A DNA stretch of 64,000 bases from Toxorhynchites rutilus septentrionalis (taxonomy: Eukaryota; Arthropoda; Insecta; Diptera; Culicidae). Each line of letters opens with the position of its first letter. Position 1 is the stretch's first letter. The notes under the pieces are model-generated. The model was not told the origin of the DNA and ran no database searches. It saw only the letters and a list, made by a program, of their open reading frames with translations. Positions 1 through 9,560 of the stretch are shown here, piece after piece. Made by a program: the position numbers and the translations under genes. The stretch is from assembly GCF_029784135.1 (NCBI RefSeq), contig NC_073746.1, positions 104,470,661 to 104,534,660 of the forward strand, written 5' to 3'.

Positions 1-1475
1 CAAAGTCAGCTACCCGAACGGACCGTAACGGAAAAATCCACACTGATTTCAGTTCCATTTGCGTTCGCACCCACTCAGTTTCAAGCTTTTCGTGCCTTCG
101 GTTCCGAATTAGGTTCAGAAAAATATTCATTCCTAGAACATATGGTTTGCACTGGACATATTTTATTCCGGATTTTGCACTCGGATAGTTCCACTCTCCG
201 GGTGGGTCGTTCCAGTCAGAGAGGTCAGTCTGTCAGTTGTTGGCTTTGATAACGGTAATGTGCTGTTTTGTTTTGTATCTGTTAGATTATGCGTCGGGCG
301 CAGCTTCTGGTGTTTGACATGGTGAGCAGCGTGAATTTTGTATGAGGGAGAATGGTGTAATATGCCCCCATAAGAGAATATAGTTATTCCTCAATGTAAC
401 TCCAATGACTGGCTTAAATTCTAAGTGGTGCTTCAATGAAAAATCTTACAGAAATAGAAAGTTACATTGGAAACTGCTTCAAGGGGAAATGTTTAGATAA
501 TGCTTTTAGAGCACTTCACAACTGCCGAGTTGTGAAGGATCAATCAGGATTACTCATAAGTATAGCATTCAGCTTGTTGTTTGTTTCCATGACATTCAAG
601 ATACTAGATCGGCTTTCGAATTAGAGAAAAATACTTTTTTTTTGCCATAGATGGTCCCGAAAGAGAAAGTGCAATTATTTCAGCATTTTTAATAGCACCG
701 CGAGACCACTCGAGATAAAGAGCGTTTGAATATTATTTCTTCAAACTTAATGTTGCCTTCATTCATATTAATCCATCGCCATCTCTCGATTCTAATCGTC
801 ATGTGTTGTTCATTTGAATGAGGAAAAAACTAAAACAATTGTAGCATGATTGAACTTTCTATGCCAAAGTTGGTCGTACGGAACCAACTTGTATTTCAAT
901 AGCATTTCAAACCTAACAAACACTTTAATCAACCGTTCGTATTCCGAGATCCTGAACGATTCCTTCCGTTTTCCCTAACGATTCTAGCCGCAGGAATGTC
1001 CGCCCAAAGCCAAAAGTTGTCGATAGCAAACGGATGATATTTCTGAATAGATGCCGTTTGCTGTATCGTTGATTTATGCACTCCTCTGAGCGACGCTCTT
1101 TCATTCGGTAGCTCATTTGAATATGAATCGATCCTATCATACCATGGAGCTGCTCTGCACGGTGGAATTTGAAACGACAGACGACTGTACGATTCTTTCG
1201 CTTCGCTAGAGGAGATGATTGATTTGTTTCAGTGCAGTCTTTTCCTCTTCATTTTCATTGAATGTAAAATGTGTTTAGGTCGATACAGGTTGGCATTCTT
1301 GTTTAATATTGCTGATATTTTCGAAGCACTGAGTTTAATAATTGAAAAACGTTTTGTTTAGCGAGCTATGTTCATAATACATTTGCGTGAGACAATTAAT
1401 AAAAACTACTAAAAACCGACTTTTTATTTACATAATTTCGCTAATTGAATTTCTCAACTTCATTCCATATAAAAA
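1..1475. other. No gene recognised
   Basis: AT-rich sequence with only short chance reading frames on both strands; the longest ATG-started one (436-624, 62 codons) has no recognisable domain and no promoter or splice context I can defend. No tandem repeat or transposon end is obvious. It may be intergenic or intronic. Confidence 0.5.
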
Positions 1476-2090
1476 AATTATAGGAGGTTGTGTCCAAGAT
1501 ACGACCGCATTGTTGACGTAGAACTACGCTGTAAGTCGCTTATTTATACCTTCGGATATTATTTATAATGCTGTGAAATTTTAGAAACAACTACTTAGTA
1601 GAATAATCTCTGAAATAGTTCTTTCATTGTAGAATCAGTTGACGATAATTTATTGATGATTCATTCTTGCCCTCGCAAAACAATACACTAGCTGATCGTA
1701 TGTCGCAATTTATTTCATGTCAATGCATTGAAAATTTACCTCCAACGTTATTCCGGTGGCCTTTTTCGCAATTGACATAGACTCGGCTACAGTCGATTAT
1801 ATACATGTTGCACCAGCACCATTATTCCACATCTCATAACTACATCAATATATCTTTGGCACCGCATGGAAACAACAACAATGACAACACTTGCAAGTAT
1901 CAAATATCCTGATACATGTTATTTAGTAATATACATACTAAACATCGATTCATGTCGATGTTTAGTATGTAAATCGCCAGAATCCGTTCGCGTCAAAAAT
2001 AGTTATTAACGTTAACTTTATTTCATAAAAACGTGACCTGTTTTCTGATTTGGCACCCTTAATGAAAGATGTAGTTCTACGTCAAAAAAT
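1476..2090 (-). mobile_element. Family A module, internally deleted copy
   Basis: The low-coordinate end (AATTATAGGAGGTTGTGTCC, then TTGACGTAGAACTACG) is the family right end read on the minus strand. The high-coordinate end carries the family left end, GTAGTTCTACGTCA, preceded by the A-specific stretch that includes TGATTTGGCACCC. The same ends bound 12533-18175 and 58495-60470. The middle, with the promoter and open frame of the full copy at 58495-60470, is missing, leaving about 0.6 kb. A 16-bp perfect hairpin (1933-1970) marks the deletion junction. This is a non-coding derivative. Confidence 0.7.
1933..1970. repeat. Perfect hairpin at deletion junction
   Basis: Arms ACATACTAAACATCGA (1933-1948) and TCGATGTTTAGTATGT (1955-1970) pair perfectly over 16 bp around a 6-nt loop, TTCATG. 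Sequence on either side aligns to the two ends of longer family A copies, so the hairpin sits where the internal deletion was joined. Confidence 0.8.
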
Positions 2091-2682
2091 TGTCTTTAAA
2101 ATGAAAGTAAACAAGCATGGGCATCGGAACTCCGGAACTCCGGAACACGTGTAGATAGATCGACCTGATAATAGCTCTCAAATTTAATAGGGTAACAGTT
2201 CATTGGTTTGACTTAAAAGTAGGAAAATATTTCGAAATCGAATAGTGAAAATGTTGGCTTATTCGTTTTACTGGTGTCTCACTCTGCTGCAAATTCTTTT
2301 CTAGTACATAAAGCTATAACACCGAAAGGGAACTGTAGTTAAAGAATGATTACTTTCCGTATTGTGCCGTTTGGATCGGGAAACGATATTTAACATTTCG
2401 TTCCTACATCAACTGAGCCACATTAAGGATAACGAATCATTCTTTGAGCTATTTTCCAATTTTTCAATTACAACATGCTTATGTCTCAACCGATATCAGT
2501 TGCAATAATGTAAGTAGATTGAAACAACAGCTCGATTATCTAATGCTTTAAATTTCAATATTTGAACGATTTTATTGGATTTTATCGCGAACTCCTCGGA
2601 TCTCGACATTAACAACTCTTCATTTGTATGCTCATATTTTTCTCCATCCAGGCTCAACTGTGTTCAACTGTTGACATTTTTT
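2091..2682. other. Spacer between two head-to-head family A copies
   Basis: About 590 bp between the left ends of the minus-strand copy (1476-2090) and the plus-strand copy (2683-3750). No reading frame, RNA gene or repeat of its own was recognised. Confidence 0.5.
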
Positions 2683-3750
2683 TGACGTAGGACTACGTCT
2701 TACATTAAGGGTGCCAAATCAGAAAACAGGTCACGTTTTTATGAAATAAAGTTAACGTTAATAACTATTTTTGCTGCGAACGGATTTTAAAGATTTGCGT
2801 ACCAATCGAATCGGAAACTTTCTAAGATTTGTTTGATATGCTAGACATTACAATCCCATAGTCTGTATATGGTTTAAATTGATGAAAATTGGGAGCATTC
2901 CCATTTCCTCATACATTCGTCCATTTGTGTGCTTTCCCGAACAGAGCTGTCAATAACGAGCAACTTATGCTACCGCTAGAATAGAAACAGTCGGAGACGA
3001 ATGAATCGTTGGATTCAAAGTCTCCGTAAATAAATGGAAAGAAGAAGAAAAAGAATAGAAACAATGAAGGGGGGAGAGCGAAGAGAAAATTCTTAGAATC
3101 TTTCTGTGCCCGAAACAGCAAAGATCGCTTATTCTACTCGTTTTGTGTTTTATGTTTCGCCTCAAGCTGTGAACGCTAGCGAAAATTTCACTTGAAATTT
3201 ATCGCTGTAACTGTGTCCATCTGTTAGCGCGTGTTTGTTGTTTGTTGAATGGCGATGTACGGAAAATGCCTCTCGTTAAATAGTTAGTGCAATGCGTTCA
3301 TTGATATAAAGAAACAAAATGCGACATATCGCCAACTTAGAGGCGAATGAACTGCAAAGTTTAAAGCCTCTCAAAAACAAAGAATCAACATATCGCATTC
3401 GTAGCGTGGACACCGACTGGACAACATCGTTGTTGGACGAGCTGGACGGCGAGGGATTGAGTGCCTTTCTCAAGGCAATGAGGGTGGAGGTGTAGAGCTG
3501 GAGTAGAGTAAAGTTTTCCAAGGGCCTTTCTCAAGTCTAGAGACGAATGAACTGGAAAAGTTTAAAGTCTCTATAATACAAAACCTTCCTTCGTTCCATA
3601 TCGCCAATTAGTGTATTGTTCTCGCAAAGGCAAGAAAGAATCTTTGCTTCTCGAAATGATTCTTCAAAACCACGCAAGCCATTACACCTTTTCAGGGCTT
3701 AATTGCGTAGTCCTACGCATTAAGCGGTCATGTCTCGGATACAACCCCTA
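2683..3750 (+). mobile_element. Family A module, plus-strand copy
   Basis: It starts with TGACGTAGGACTACGTCTTA plus the A-specific sequence (TGCCAAATCAG, AACAGGTCACG) and ends with GCGTAGTCCTACGC followed by GCGGTCATGTCTCGGAT. Best relatives are 48732-49714 in the same orientation and 58495-60470 in the opposite one. The promoter-like segment of the A gene (AGTCTCCGTAAATAAATGG near 3021) is present, but the 78-codon frame of the 59.7 kb copy is not. The 48.7 kb copy lacks a 261-bp insertion found here at 3336-3596. Confidence 0.7.
3336..3596 (+). repeat. 261-bp insertion with 11-bp target duplication and two mini-retroposon units
   Basis: The insertion is flanked by CATATCGCCAA at 3325-3335 and 3597-3607. 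The paralogous module at 49470 has the continuous sequence (ACATATAACCAATTAG), i.e. an empty site. Inside are two copies of the unit beginning TAGAGGCGAATGAACTG / TAGAGACGAATGAACTGG (about 3338 and 3539), each followed by AAAGTTTAAAG and CCTCT/TCTCT. The segment between them (GACAACATCGTTG, GAGCTGGACGGCGAGGG) resembles family B sequence, so the insert may be a chimeric retrotranscript. Confidence 0.7.
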
Positions 3751-4447
3751 GAATTTTTTTTGCTTCATTCCGGACATCGAGCTTCACTCTCAGCGACACA
3801 CAATGTGATGCTTTCACCATATACTCTTCCGCGGGTAATGTTTGATTAGGTATTTTAATATTTAATGTCGAGTAAACGTTTCATGGAACTTTATGTGAAC
3901 GGCCAGAAGTGGTTTTTTTTTGTGTTCATTTTATTTCTTCCTGTGATCGCGTCATTGCTGATCGCTGTTTTAATTCCTTTCGGGCGATTTTCAAGAGTGG
4001 GAAAAATAATATGAAGCATTTGGCAGGTGCATCATGTGTTAAGAAAAAGACTAGGTGAAAGAATTAACACATGAATCAACATGCTGTTGCTGTTTAGTTG
4101 TAGACGTTGGGGAAATTGATGATCGTTTTTTCCTTGATTCTTGCCATCGCTTAGTGCGATAGAATGTCGGTTTGAAAAAATAAATAATGGCAAGCAAACA
4201 TTCCGTTAATGTTGTGTAACCCAAAGGGTCTGAATTTTGTACAAAAAAAATATGGATGGATGATGTCGGTGGCATAATCGGAGAGACGTAGAACTGGAAA
4301 CCATGCCAACATGCACCTATGTTTTCGACAGCAATGGCGAAAGTTGCTGCCAACTACCGCCCAACAGTCGAAATATTTTTGTAACATGATCAATGAAATT
4401 ATAATAAGAGTACCGGTAAGCTTCTTCGCTTTTTTTTTTTCAAAAAA
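3751..4447. other. No gene recognised
   Basis: Spacer between the family A copy and the family B copy. Short overlapping minus-strand frames (100-121 codons at 4051-4516) run into the family B end and have no recognisable domain. Poly-T and poly-A runs are present. Confidence 0.4.
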
Positions 4448-5102
4448 CAGGAAGTGGGTTATATCTATGGTATAACCGCAAGGGTGACGTAGGACTATCG
4501 TTGATTTAGAGATCATTTATTTGAAGTTGATTCTAAATCCATTCTGAATGAATGAAAAAATTAATATTTGGGGGACTTCAAAAACGAGATCGTTACGTTG
4601 GAGGCTCAAGGTTTTATGCATCCAATATTGGATACAAAAAACCTTGTTCTGAAGAATAATCTTCAGAAGCTTTCCTGCTAACTGCACTTGATTGACAAAT
4701 CACAAAACCAAATGTATGTGGTCGCAGTATTATATGGATAGAAAACATTAAAATAAACTCGCTTGAATGTAATTTTCAATTCCAAGGGAAACTGGCAGTT
4801 TATTTTTCAGCAACGATCATTTCTTTCCAGGTTTCTTCTCGATAACCAGCAAACGAAAAGAGTTGCGCGCGTGTATGTGTGTGTGTGGCGGCTGCTTCGA
4901 TGTCTTCCCGAGGAACCGTATTTCGATGCTGATACTCTCTTGGTCACCTTCTCTTCTCTTTCTGATCGATCGGCTTTTCTGCGCTCCCTCACAGTTAAAA
5001 CAAACTGATTGCATTTCAGGTCAGATCAGGCCAGGTAATAAATCCCACGATCCCTCGCCGTTCAGCTCGTTCAGTAACGATGTTGTCTTGTCGATGTCCT
5101 CA

Positions 5103-5256
5103 GGCGTCGTGCACAAATTACGTAACGCTAAAAATCCGGATCTTGAATCCCCTCCCCCCCCTTACGTAACGCAATTTCCTATATCTAATAAACAGTAAGT
5201 AACGCAACATCTACCCCCTCCCCCCTTATCGCGTTACGTAATTTGTGCACAACGCC
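5103..5256. mobile_element. 154-bp MITE with 26-bp inverted repeats
   Basis: Ends GGCGTCGTGCACAAATTACG (5103 on) and its inverted counterpart ending at 5256 agree at 25 of 26 bases. The homologous place in the other family B copy (GTGAGGACATCG near 15328) is uninterrupted, giving an empty site. Comparison shows TCA on both sides of the insert, a 3-bp target duplication (5 bp, CCTCA, if the last two bases are counted as target). The ends and 3-bp duplication suggest a PIF/Harbinger-like or similar origin. No coding capacity. Confidence 0.75.
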
Positions 5257-5639
5257 TCACGAAAAATGAATGGGTTTCACCACCAGAATATCATTTAAGA
5301 TACTTTTCGCGCGTGATTGAATCGAGAGTAGGTGTGGTTTACGATGGCAATTTGGAAGGCATACTACAGGAGAATGAACTCTCTGAGTATGAAAATTTCG
5401 GCGACTGAGCAAAAATCGATTCAAAATTATATAATTTTCGCGATACGAAACATTTTCCGTTGCGCGGGCATACAATATTGGATACGAAAATATCCTACTG
5501 ATGGGAAAGAATAATCTTCAGAAGCTTTCCAGCTAATTACACTTGATTGAAAAATTACGAAATCAAATGTATTTGGTCGCTGTGTTATATGGTTAGAAAA
5601 CATTAAAATAAACTCTTTCAAATGAATGTATTTTTAAAT

Positions 5640-6070
5640 TCCTAGAGGAACTGGCAGATTATTTTCAGTAACGATTAGATATTTCCACATTTTCCTCGAT
5701 ACTGGAAGCCCACCAGTGGTTTATGCTAACTCGATAACCACCTGTTAATAGCACTTGATTGAAAGATATTTAGTCACAGTGTCACATGGATAGAAAACAT
5801 TAAAATAAACTCTTTCACATGAATGTATTTTTAAATTCCCAGAGGAACTGGCAGATTATTTTCAGTAACGATTAGATATTTCCACATTTTCCTCGATACT
5901 GGAAGCCCACCAGTGGTTTATGCTAACTCGATAACCACCTGTTAATAGCACTTGATTGAAACATATTTGGTCGCTGTGTTATATGGTTAGAAAACATTAA
6001 AATAAACTTTTTCGCATGAATGCATTTTTCAATTCCAACGGAACTGGCAGAATATCTTTCAGCAACGATT
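5640..6070 (-). repeat. Tandem 198-200-bp units of family B
   Basis: The stretch containing GATTAGATATTTCCACATTT, GGAAGCCCACCAGTGG and CGATAACCACCTGTTAATAG is repeated about 200 bp apart (from about 5676 and 5876). These are the same monomers as in the plus-strand array at 13960-16800. Confidence 0.8.
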
Positions 6071-6175
6071 AGATCTTTCCGGAATTTTCTCGATGCTGTA
6101 TGGCATCCAAACGAAAATTCTCCTTTCAGTTTGGCCTACAAAAAACTTTTCTGAGCTCTAATCCATCAAATTTGG

Positions 6176-6191
6176 AGCCCTGAAAAGGGCC
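6176..6191 (-). promoter_or_regulatory. Histone mRNA 3' stem-loop (near-perfect)
   Basis: Read on the minus strand: GGCCCTTTTCAGGGCT. This matches the metazoan replication-dependent histone 3'-end hairpin except for the last pair. It lies just downstream of the left H3 relic, where such a signal belongs. In functional genes SLBP and U7 snRNP direct cleavage here instead of polyadenylation. Confidence 0.85.
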
Positions 6192-6204
6192 GTTGATTAT
6201 ATGC

Positions 6205-6575
6205 TAAGCTAATATAGCACGCTCTCCTTGGATTCGACGGGCCAGTTGAATTTCTTGGGCATGATGTGACGCGTTTTGCGTAGATAGCACACAAATTTGT
6301 ATCTTCGAATAGGCCTCCTGCAGCGTCATAACCGCGGAACTTTGGAAGCGCAAGTCGGTTTTGAAGCCCTGAGCAATTCCACGAACCAAATGCTGCAAAG
6401 GTAGCTTGCGGATCAGCAATTCGGTCGACTTCCGATAGCGATGAATTTCACGCAAAGTTCCCGGTCAATAACGAAGTGGCTTCTTCACCTTTTCTGCGGC
6501 TGGTGCGCTTATCCGAGCTGCTTTCGTGTGCCTTACCACCGAAAGACTAACGAGCTGTCTGCTTGGTCCCAAACA
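6205..6575 (-). pseudogene. Histone H3 pseudogene, left arm
   Basis: The minus-strand translation from about 6431 contains [23 protein letters not shown] and IQLARRI, which are H3 core segments (alpha-N through alpha-3). Upstream, in shifted frames, traces of the tail (TKQTAR, VKKP) continue to about 6575. The start codon is lost, the SEAYLV part of alpha-2 is deleted and the frame then shifts, so the C-terminal part reads in two frames (NLCAI and KRVT are recoverable only in the other frame). A normal H3 has 136 codons and no introns in replication-dependent copies. Its 3' stem-loop is well preserved. It is paired head to head with a second H3 relic. Confidence 0.9.
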
Positions 6576-6848
6576 AACGAGTCCTCACGGTGCGAGAGTA
6601 GAGTAAGAAATGAACGAAAGCAAAGGAGGCGTCATTTTATAAACTATAAAAGTATAGAATCTAAACCCCACCCTTATTATATTCGTAGCTTACCCTGAGA
6701 GAGAAACGAATAACATCAAAGTAAGTATACAGTAAGCTTAAATAATAAAGTGGGTGGGGTTTACATTCAATACTTTTATGTTTTATAAAATGACACTTCC
6801 CTTGCTTTCGTTCATTTCTTACTCTACTCTCGCACCGTGAGGACTCGT

Positions 6849-7225
6849 TTCATCGGGACTAAGCAGACAGCTCGTTAGTCTTTCGGTTGTAAGGCACCAC
6901 GAAAGCAGCTCGGATAAGCGCACCAGCCGCAGGAAGCGTGAAGAAGCCACATTGCTATCGACCGGGAACTTCGCATGAAATTCGTCGCTATCAGAAGTCG
7001 ACCGAATTACTGATCCGCAAGCTACCTTTGCAGCATTTGGTTCGTGGAATGGCTCAGGACTTCAAAACCGACTTGCGCATCCAAAGCTCCGCGGTTATGA
7101 CGCTGCAGGAGGCCTCTTAGAAAATACCAATTTGTGCGCTATCCATGCAAAACGCGTCACATCATGCCCAAGAACATTCAGCTGGCCCGTCGAATCCAAG
7201 GAGAGCGTGCTATATTAGCTTAGCA
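6849..7225 (+). pseudogene. Histone H3 pseudogene, right arm
   Basis: The plus-strand translation shows [28 protein letters not shown] and [13 protein letters not shown], all H3. The start codon is degraded (TTCATCGGG where ATGGCNCGN is expected), there is an in-frame stop after TKQTAR, part of the tail (ATKAAR) is missing, and a stop follows LQEAS. It mirrors the left arm relic. In mosquito histone clusters H3 usually pairs with H4, so an H3-H3 pair points to local inverted duplication. Confidence 0.9.
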
Positions 7226-7235
7226 TATAATCAAC

Positions 7236-7251
7236 GGTCATTTTCAGGGCT
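7236..7251 (+). promoter_or_regulatory. Degenerate histone 3' stem-loop
   Basis: GGTCATTTTCAGGGCT lies just after the right H3 relic. The loop TTTTCA is retained, but two stem pairs are broken compared with the left arm. Confidence 0.75.
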
Positions 7252-8336
7252 CCAAATTTGATTGTTAAGAGTCCAGAAAAGTTTTTTACAGGCCGAACTG
7301 AAAGGAGCATTTAGCGAAAATCGTGGTGTCGATGATAATTCGATACCGATAGGTGCCATGGATATGGATTTCATAATGAAGAATATGAAATACATGACAT
7401 GATGTAGTGAACATATCCGAAGAAATCACTTTGGTGAAACTGCATTATAAAATTATTTGTGTACGAATGCCGCAATCGATAGTCGACACTAATTTGCGCT
7501 GGGTAATTTCCTCGGAGGACTCGATTCCTTTTTTGAGCATTAATAATCTCTTTCTGGCAAAACGAAGTGGTATGAATCACATTATTCGAATGATAGAATA
7601 AAGATGTTTTCTGCCAATTTCCTTCAACCTCCAAACATCTCTTTCTCCCGTTTGTCGTTTTCACGTTCGCTAATCCTTTCTCACAACATCCATTTCTCGT
7701 TTGAGAAATTGTTGAGTAAACATCGTTTGCCAGTGCGCGTAGAGCGGGAATTCCTAAAGATTCATTGCACCTCTAAAAAATTGCCGAAAGACGTGGTCTT
7801 GCGTTGATCGCACTTGATTGAAAAAATCCAAAACGAAATGTATTTGGTCGCAGCATTATATGGGTAGAAAGCAAATAATCGCTCGAAAATGACTGGATTT
7901 TCGCGATGTGGAACATTTTCCGTTTTTCATGTTATGCATCCAATATTGGATACGAAAAAATTTCAGAAGAGTTCCTGTTAATTGCGATTGATTGAAAAAT
8001 CACAAAATCAAATGTATTTGGTTGCAGTGTTATATGGATAGAAAACATTAAAATAAACTCTTTCGCATGAATGTATTTTTCAATTCCCAGGGGAACTGGC
8101 AGATTATTTTCCAGCAACGATGATAGCAACGAGAGTTCCGCGCGTGTATGTGTGTGTGTGACGGCTGCTCCGATGTTTCAAGCGGAACCGTGGCATCACT
8201 CTCCTCCTGATGGATTCCCTTCTGGCATTAGGTGCACAAACAGGCTCTTGGTGACACCGTTCATCAGCGCTTTCATGATAAACGAAATTAGCTTCACCAC
8301 AACAGCGACAACATGCTCCAATCGCTGTTCAATTAT

Positions 8337-8372
8337 AACTGAGTGGGTTTACGAGCGGCGCTCGCTTATATA
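8337..8372 (-). promoter_or_regulatory. Core promoter of family B (TATA + Inr), minus copy
   Basis: On the minus strand TATATAAG is followed about 30 nt later by TCAGTT, the arthropod initiator. The same elements with the same spacing occur at 13739-13774 in the other copy. Downstream a 26-codon frame starts MKALMNGVTK and ends SGGE. No known protein matches this. Confidence 0.65.
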
Positions 8373-8649
8373 CCGATTGGTGATTTCAATAGCCTGTTTT
8401 GAAAGCAGTTTTAAGACTATTGAAACAAGTTTTTGGATGGAAAAGTAACAAGTATATGACGCGTAGACATTTTATCTTTTGAATGAAGTGTTTATCATAC
8501 CATTTCGTTCAGTTATTTAAGAGCTATTAACGCTCAAAATCTCGGTCTCCGGCGTAACGCTTTCGTTTTCGAAACTTTGATTTTACACCCCGGTATAGAA
8601 ATGAAAGACGTAGTCCTACGTCAAAAGAATGCTTTATTCCGCAGAAATG

Positions 8650-9560
8650 GTTACAAATTTAGTATTCAAAGTATTGCCCATCGCTAGTCACTACTTTTTC
8701 CTATCTTTCTGGCAATTCACGGATCTCTTTGCGGAAATAATCGGGCGGTTTGTCGACTAACCACGAATTGATCCAATTTTTGACTTCATCAAAAAAGTGC
8801 TGGTCAACCAGGCCATGTTGCATTGATCGAAAAAGATAGTAATCGGACGGATCAATGTCTGTAGAATACGGCGGGTGGGATAGGACCTCCCATTTCAGCG
8901 TTTCCAATTATGTTTTGACTGGTTTCGCGACATTCGGCCGAGCATTGTCGTGCTCAAAAATAACTTTAACGTGTTTTTGCTCGTATTGTGGCCGTTTGTC
9001 CTTCAGTGCACGGCTCAAACGCATCAATTGTCGTCGGTAGAGGTCCCCCGTAATGGTCTCATTCGGTTTTAGCAACTCATAATACACCACACCCGGCTGA
9101 TCCCACAAAATAGACAGCATAAGCTTCTGGCCGTGAATATTTCGCGCGGCCGTCGATGTTGATCCATGGCCGGGGTATATGTTGTCCGACATTTAAGATA
9201 GTCGTAATGGACCCACTTTTTATCGCCAGAAACGATTCGATGCAAAAAAACCCTTTCTTTTACGTCGTTGGAGCAGTTGCTCGCACGAGAAAAACGGCGT
9301 TCGACATCTCGTGGCTTCAATTCATACGGCACCCAATGTCCTATCTTTCGGATCATTCCCATTGCTTTTAAACGATCGGATATACCTACAATTCTTCATC
9401 TTCAAACTTCGTCGTTCCTCGTCTTCCAAGTCAAAATTACCACTTTTAAACCATGCAAACCACGTCTGACACGTTCGCTCAGTTGGAGCGTGGTCACCAT
9501 AAACTTCCACCAAAATGCGATGACTTTTAGCAGCTTTTTTCTTCGTATTGAAGATTACTT
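8650..9560 (-). pseudogene. Mariner transposase fossil (DD34D, cecropia-like)
   Basis: Fragments in three minus-strand frames give an almost complete mariner transposase: LVEVYGDHAPTERTCQTW (about 9513), GHWVPYELKPRDVERRF (about 9340), GDKKWVHYD with the first catalytic Asp, YYELLKPNETITGD (about 9080), HDNARPN with the second Asp, and HPPYSTDIDPSDYYLF with the third. The spacing between second and third Asp is 34 residues. Several frameshifts and an internal loss after LEDEERR make it non-functional. Terminal inverted repeats are not visible, so the element is truncated or decayed at both ends. Confidence 0.9.

Larger units (their letters stand above)
6111..7313. repeat. Large inverted repeat holding two H3 relics head to head
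   Basis: The left arm (from about 6111: TCCTTTCAGTTTGGCC, TTTGGAGCCCTGAAAAGGGC) and right arm (ending GGCCGAACTGAAAGGA near 7305) are inverted copies roughly 550 bp long, with a short central spacer around 6700-6740. Each arm contains a 3'-end signal, an H3-like reading frame and an upstream AT-rich promoter-like stretch. The arms differ by many point changes and indels, so the duplication is not recent. Confidence 0.8.
4448..8624 (-). mobile_element. Family B module, minus-strand copy carrying two H3 relics
   Basis: It begins (minus-strand right end) at CAGGAAGTGGGTTATATC... with GTGACGTAGGACTATCG, and ends at GACGTAGTCCTACGTCA. The whole is an inverted, about 0.6 kb longer relative of 13488-17076, with the same 198-bp tandem units and the same TATA+Inr promoter near its left end (8337-8372). 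Differences are a 154-bp MITE (5103-5256) and an inverted pair of histone H3 pseudogenes (about 6111-7313), both absent from the other copy. Confidence 0.75.

Noticed and set aside
4807..5014. Minus-strand 61-65-codon frames with a basic end (IEKKPGKK)
   Set aside because: Part of the family B repeat; the corresponding region of the other copy does not keep the frame.
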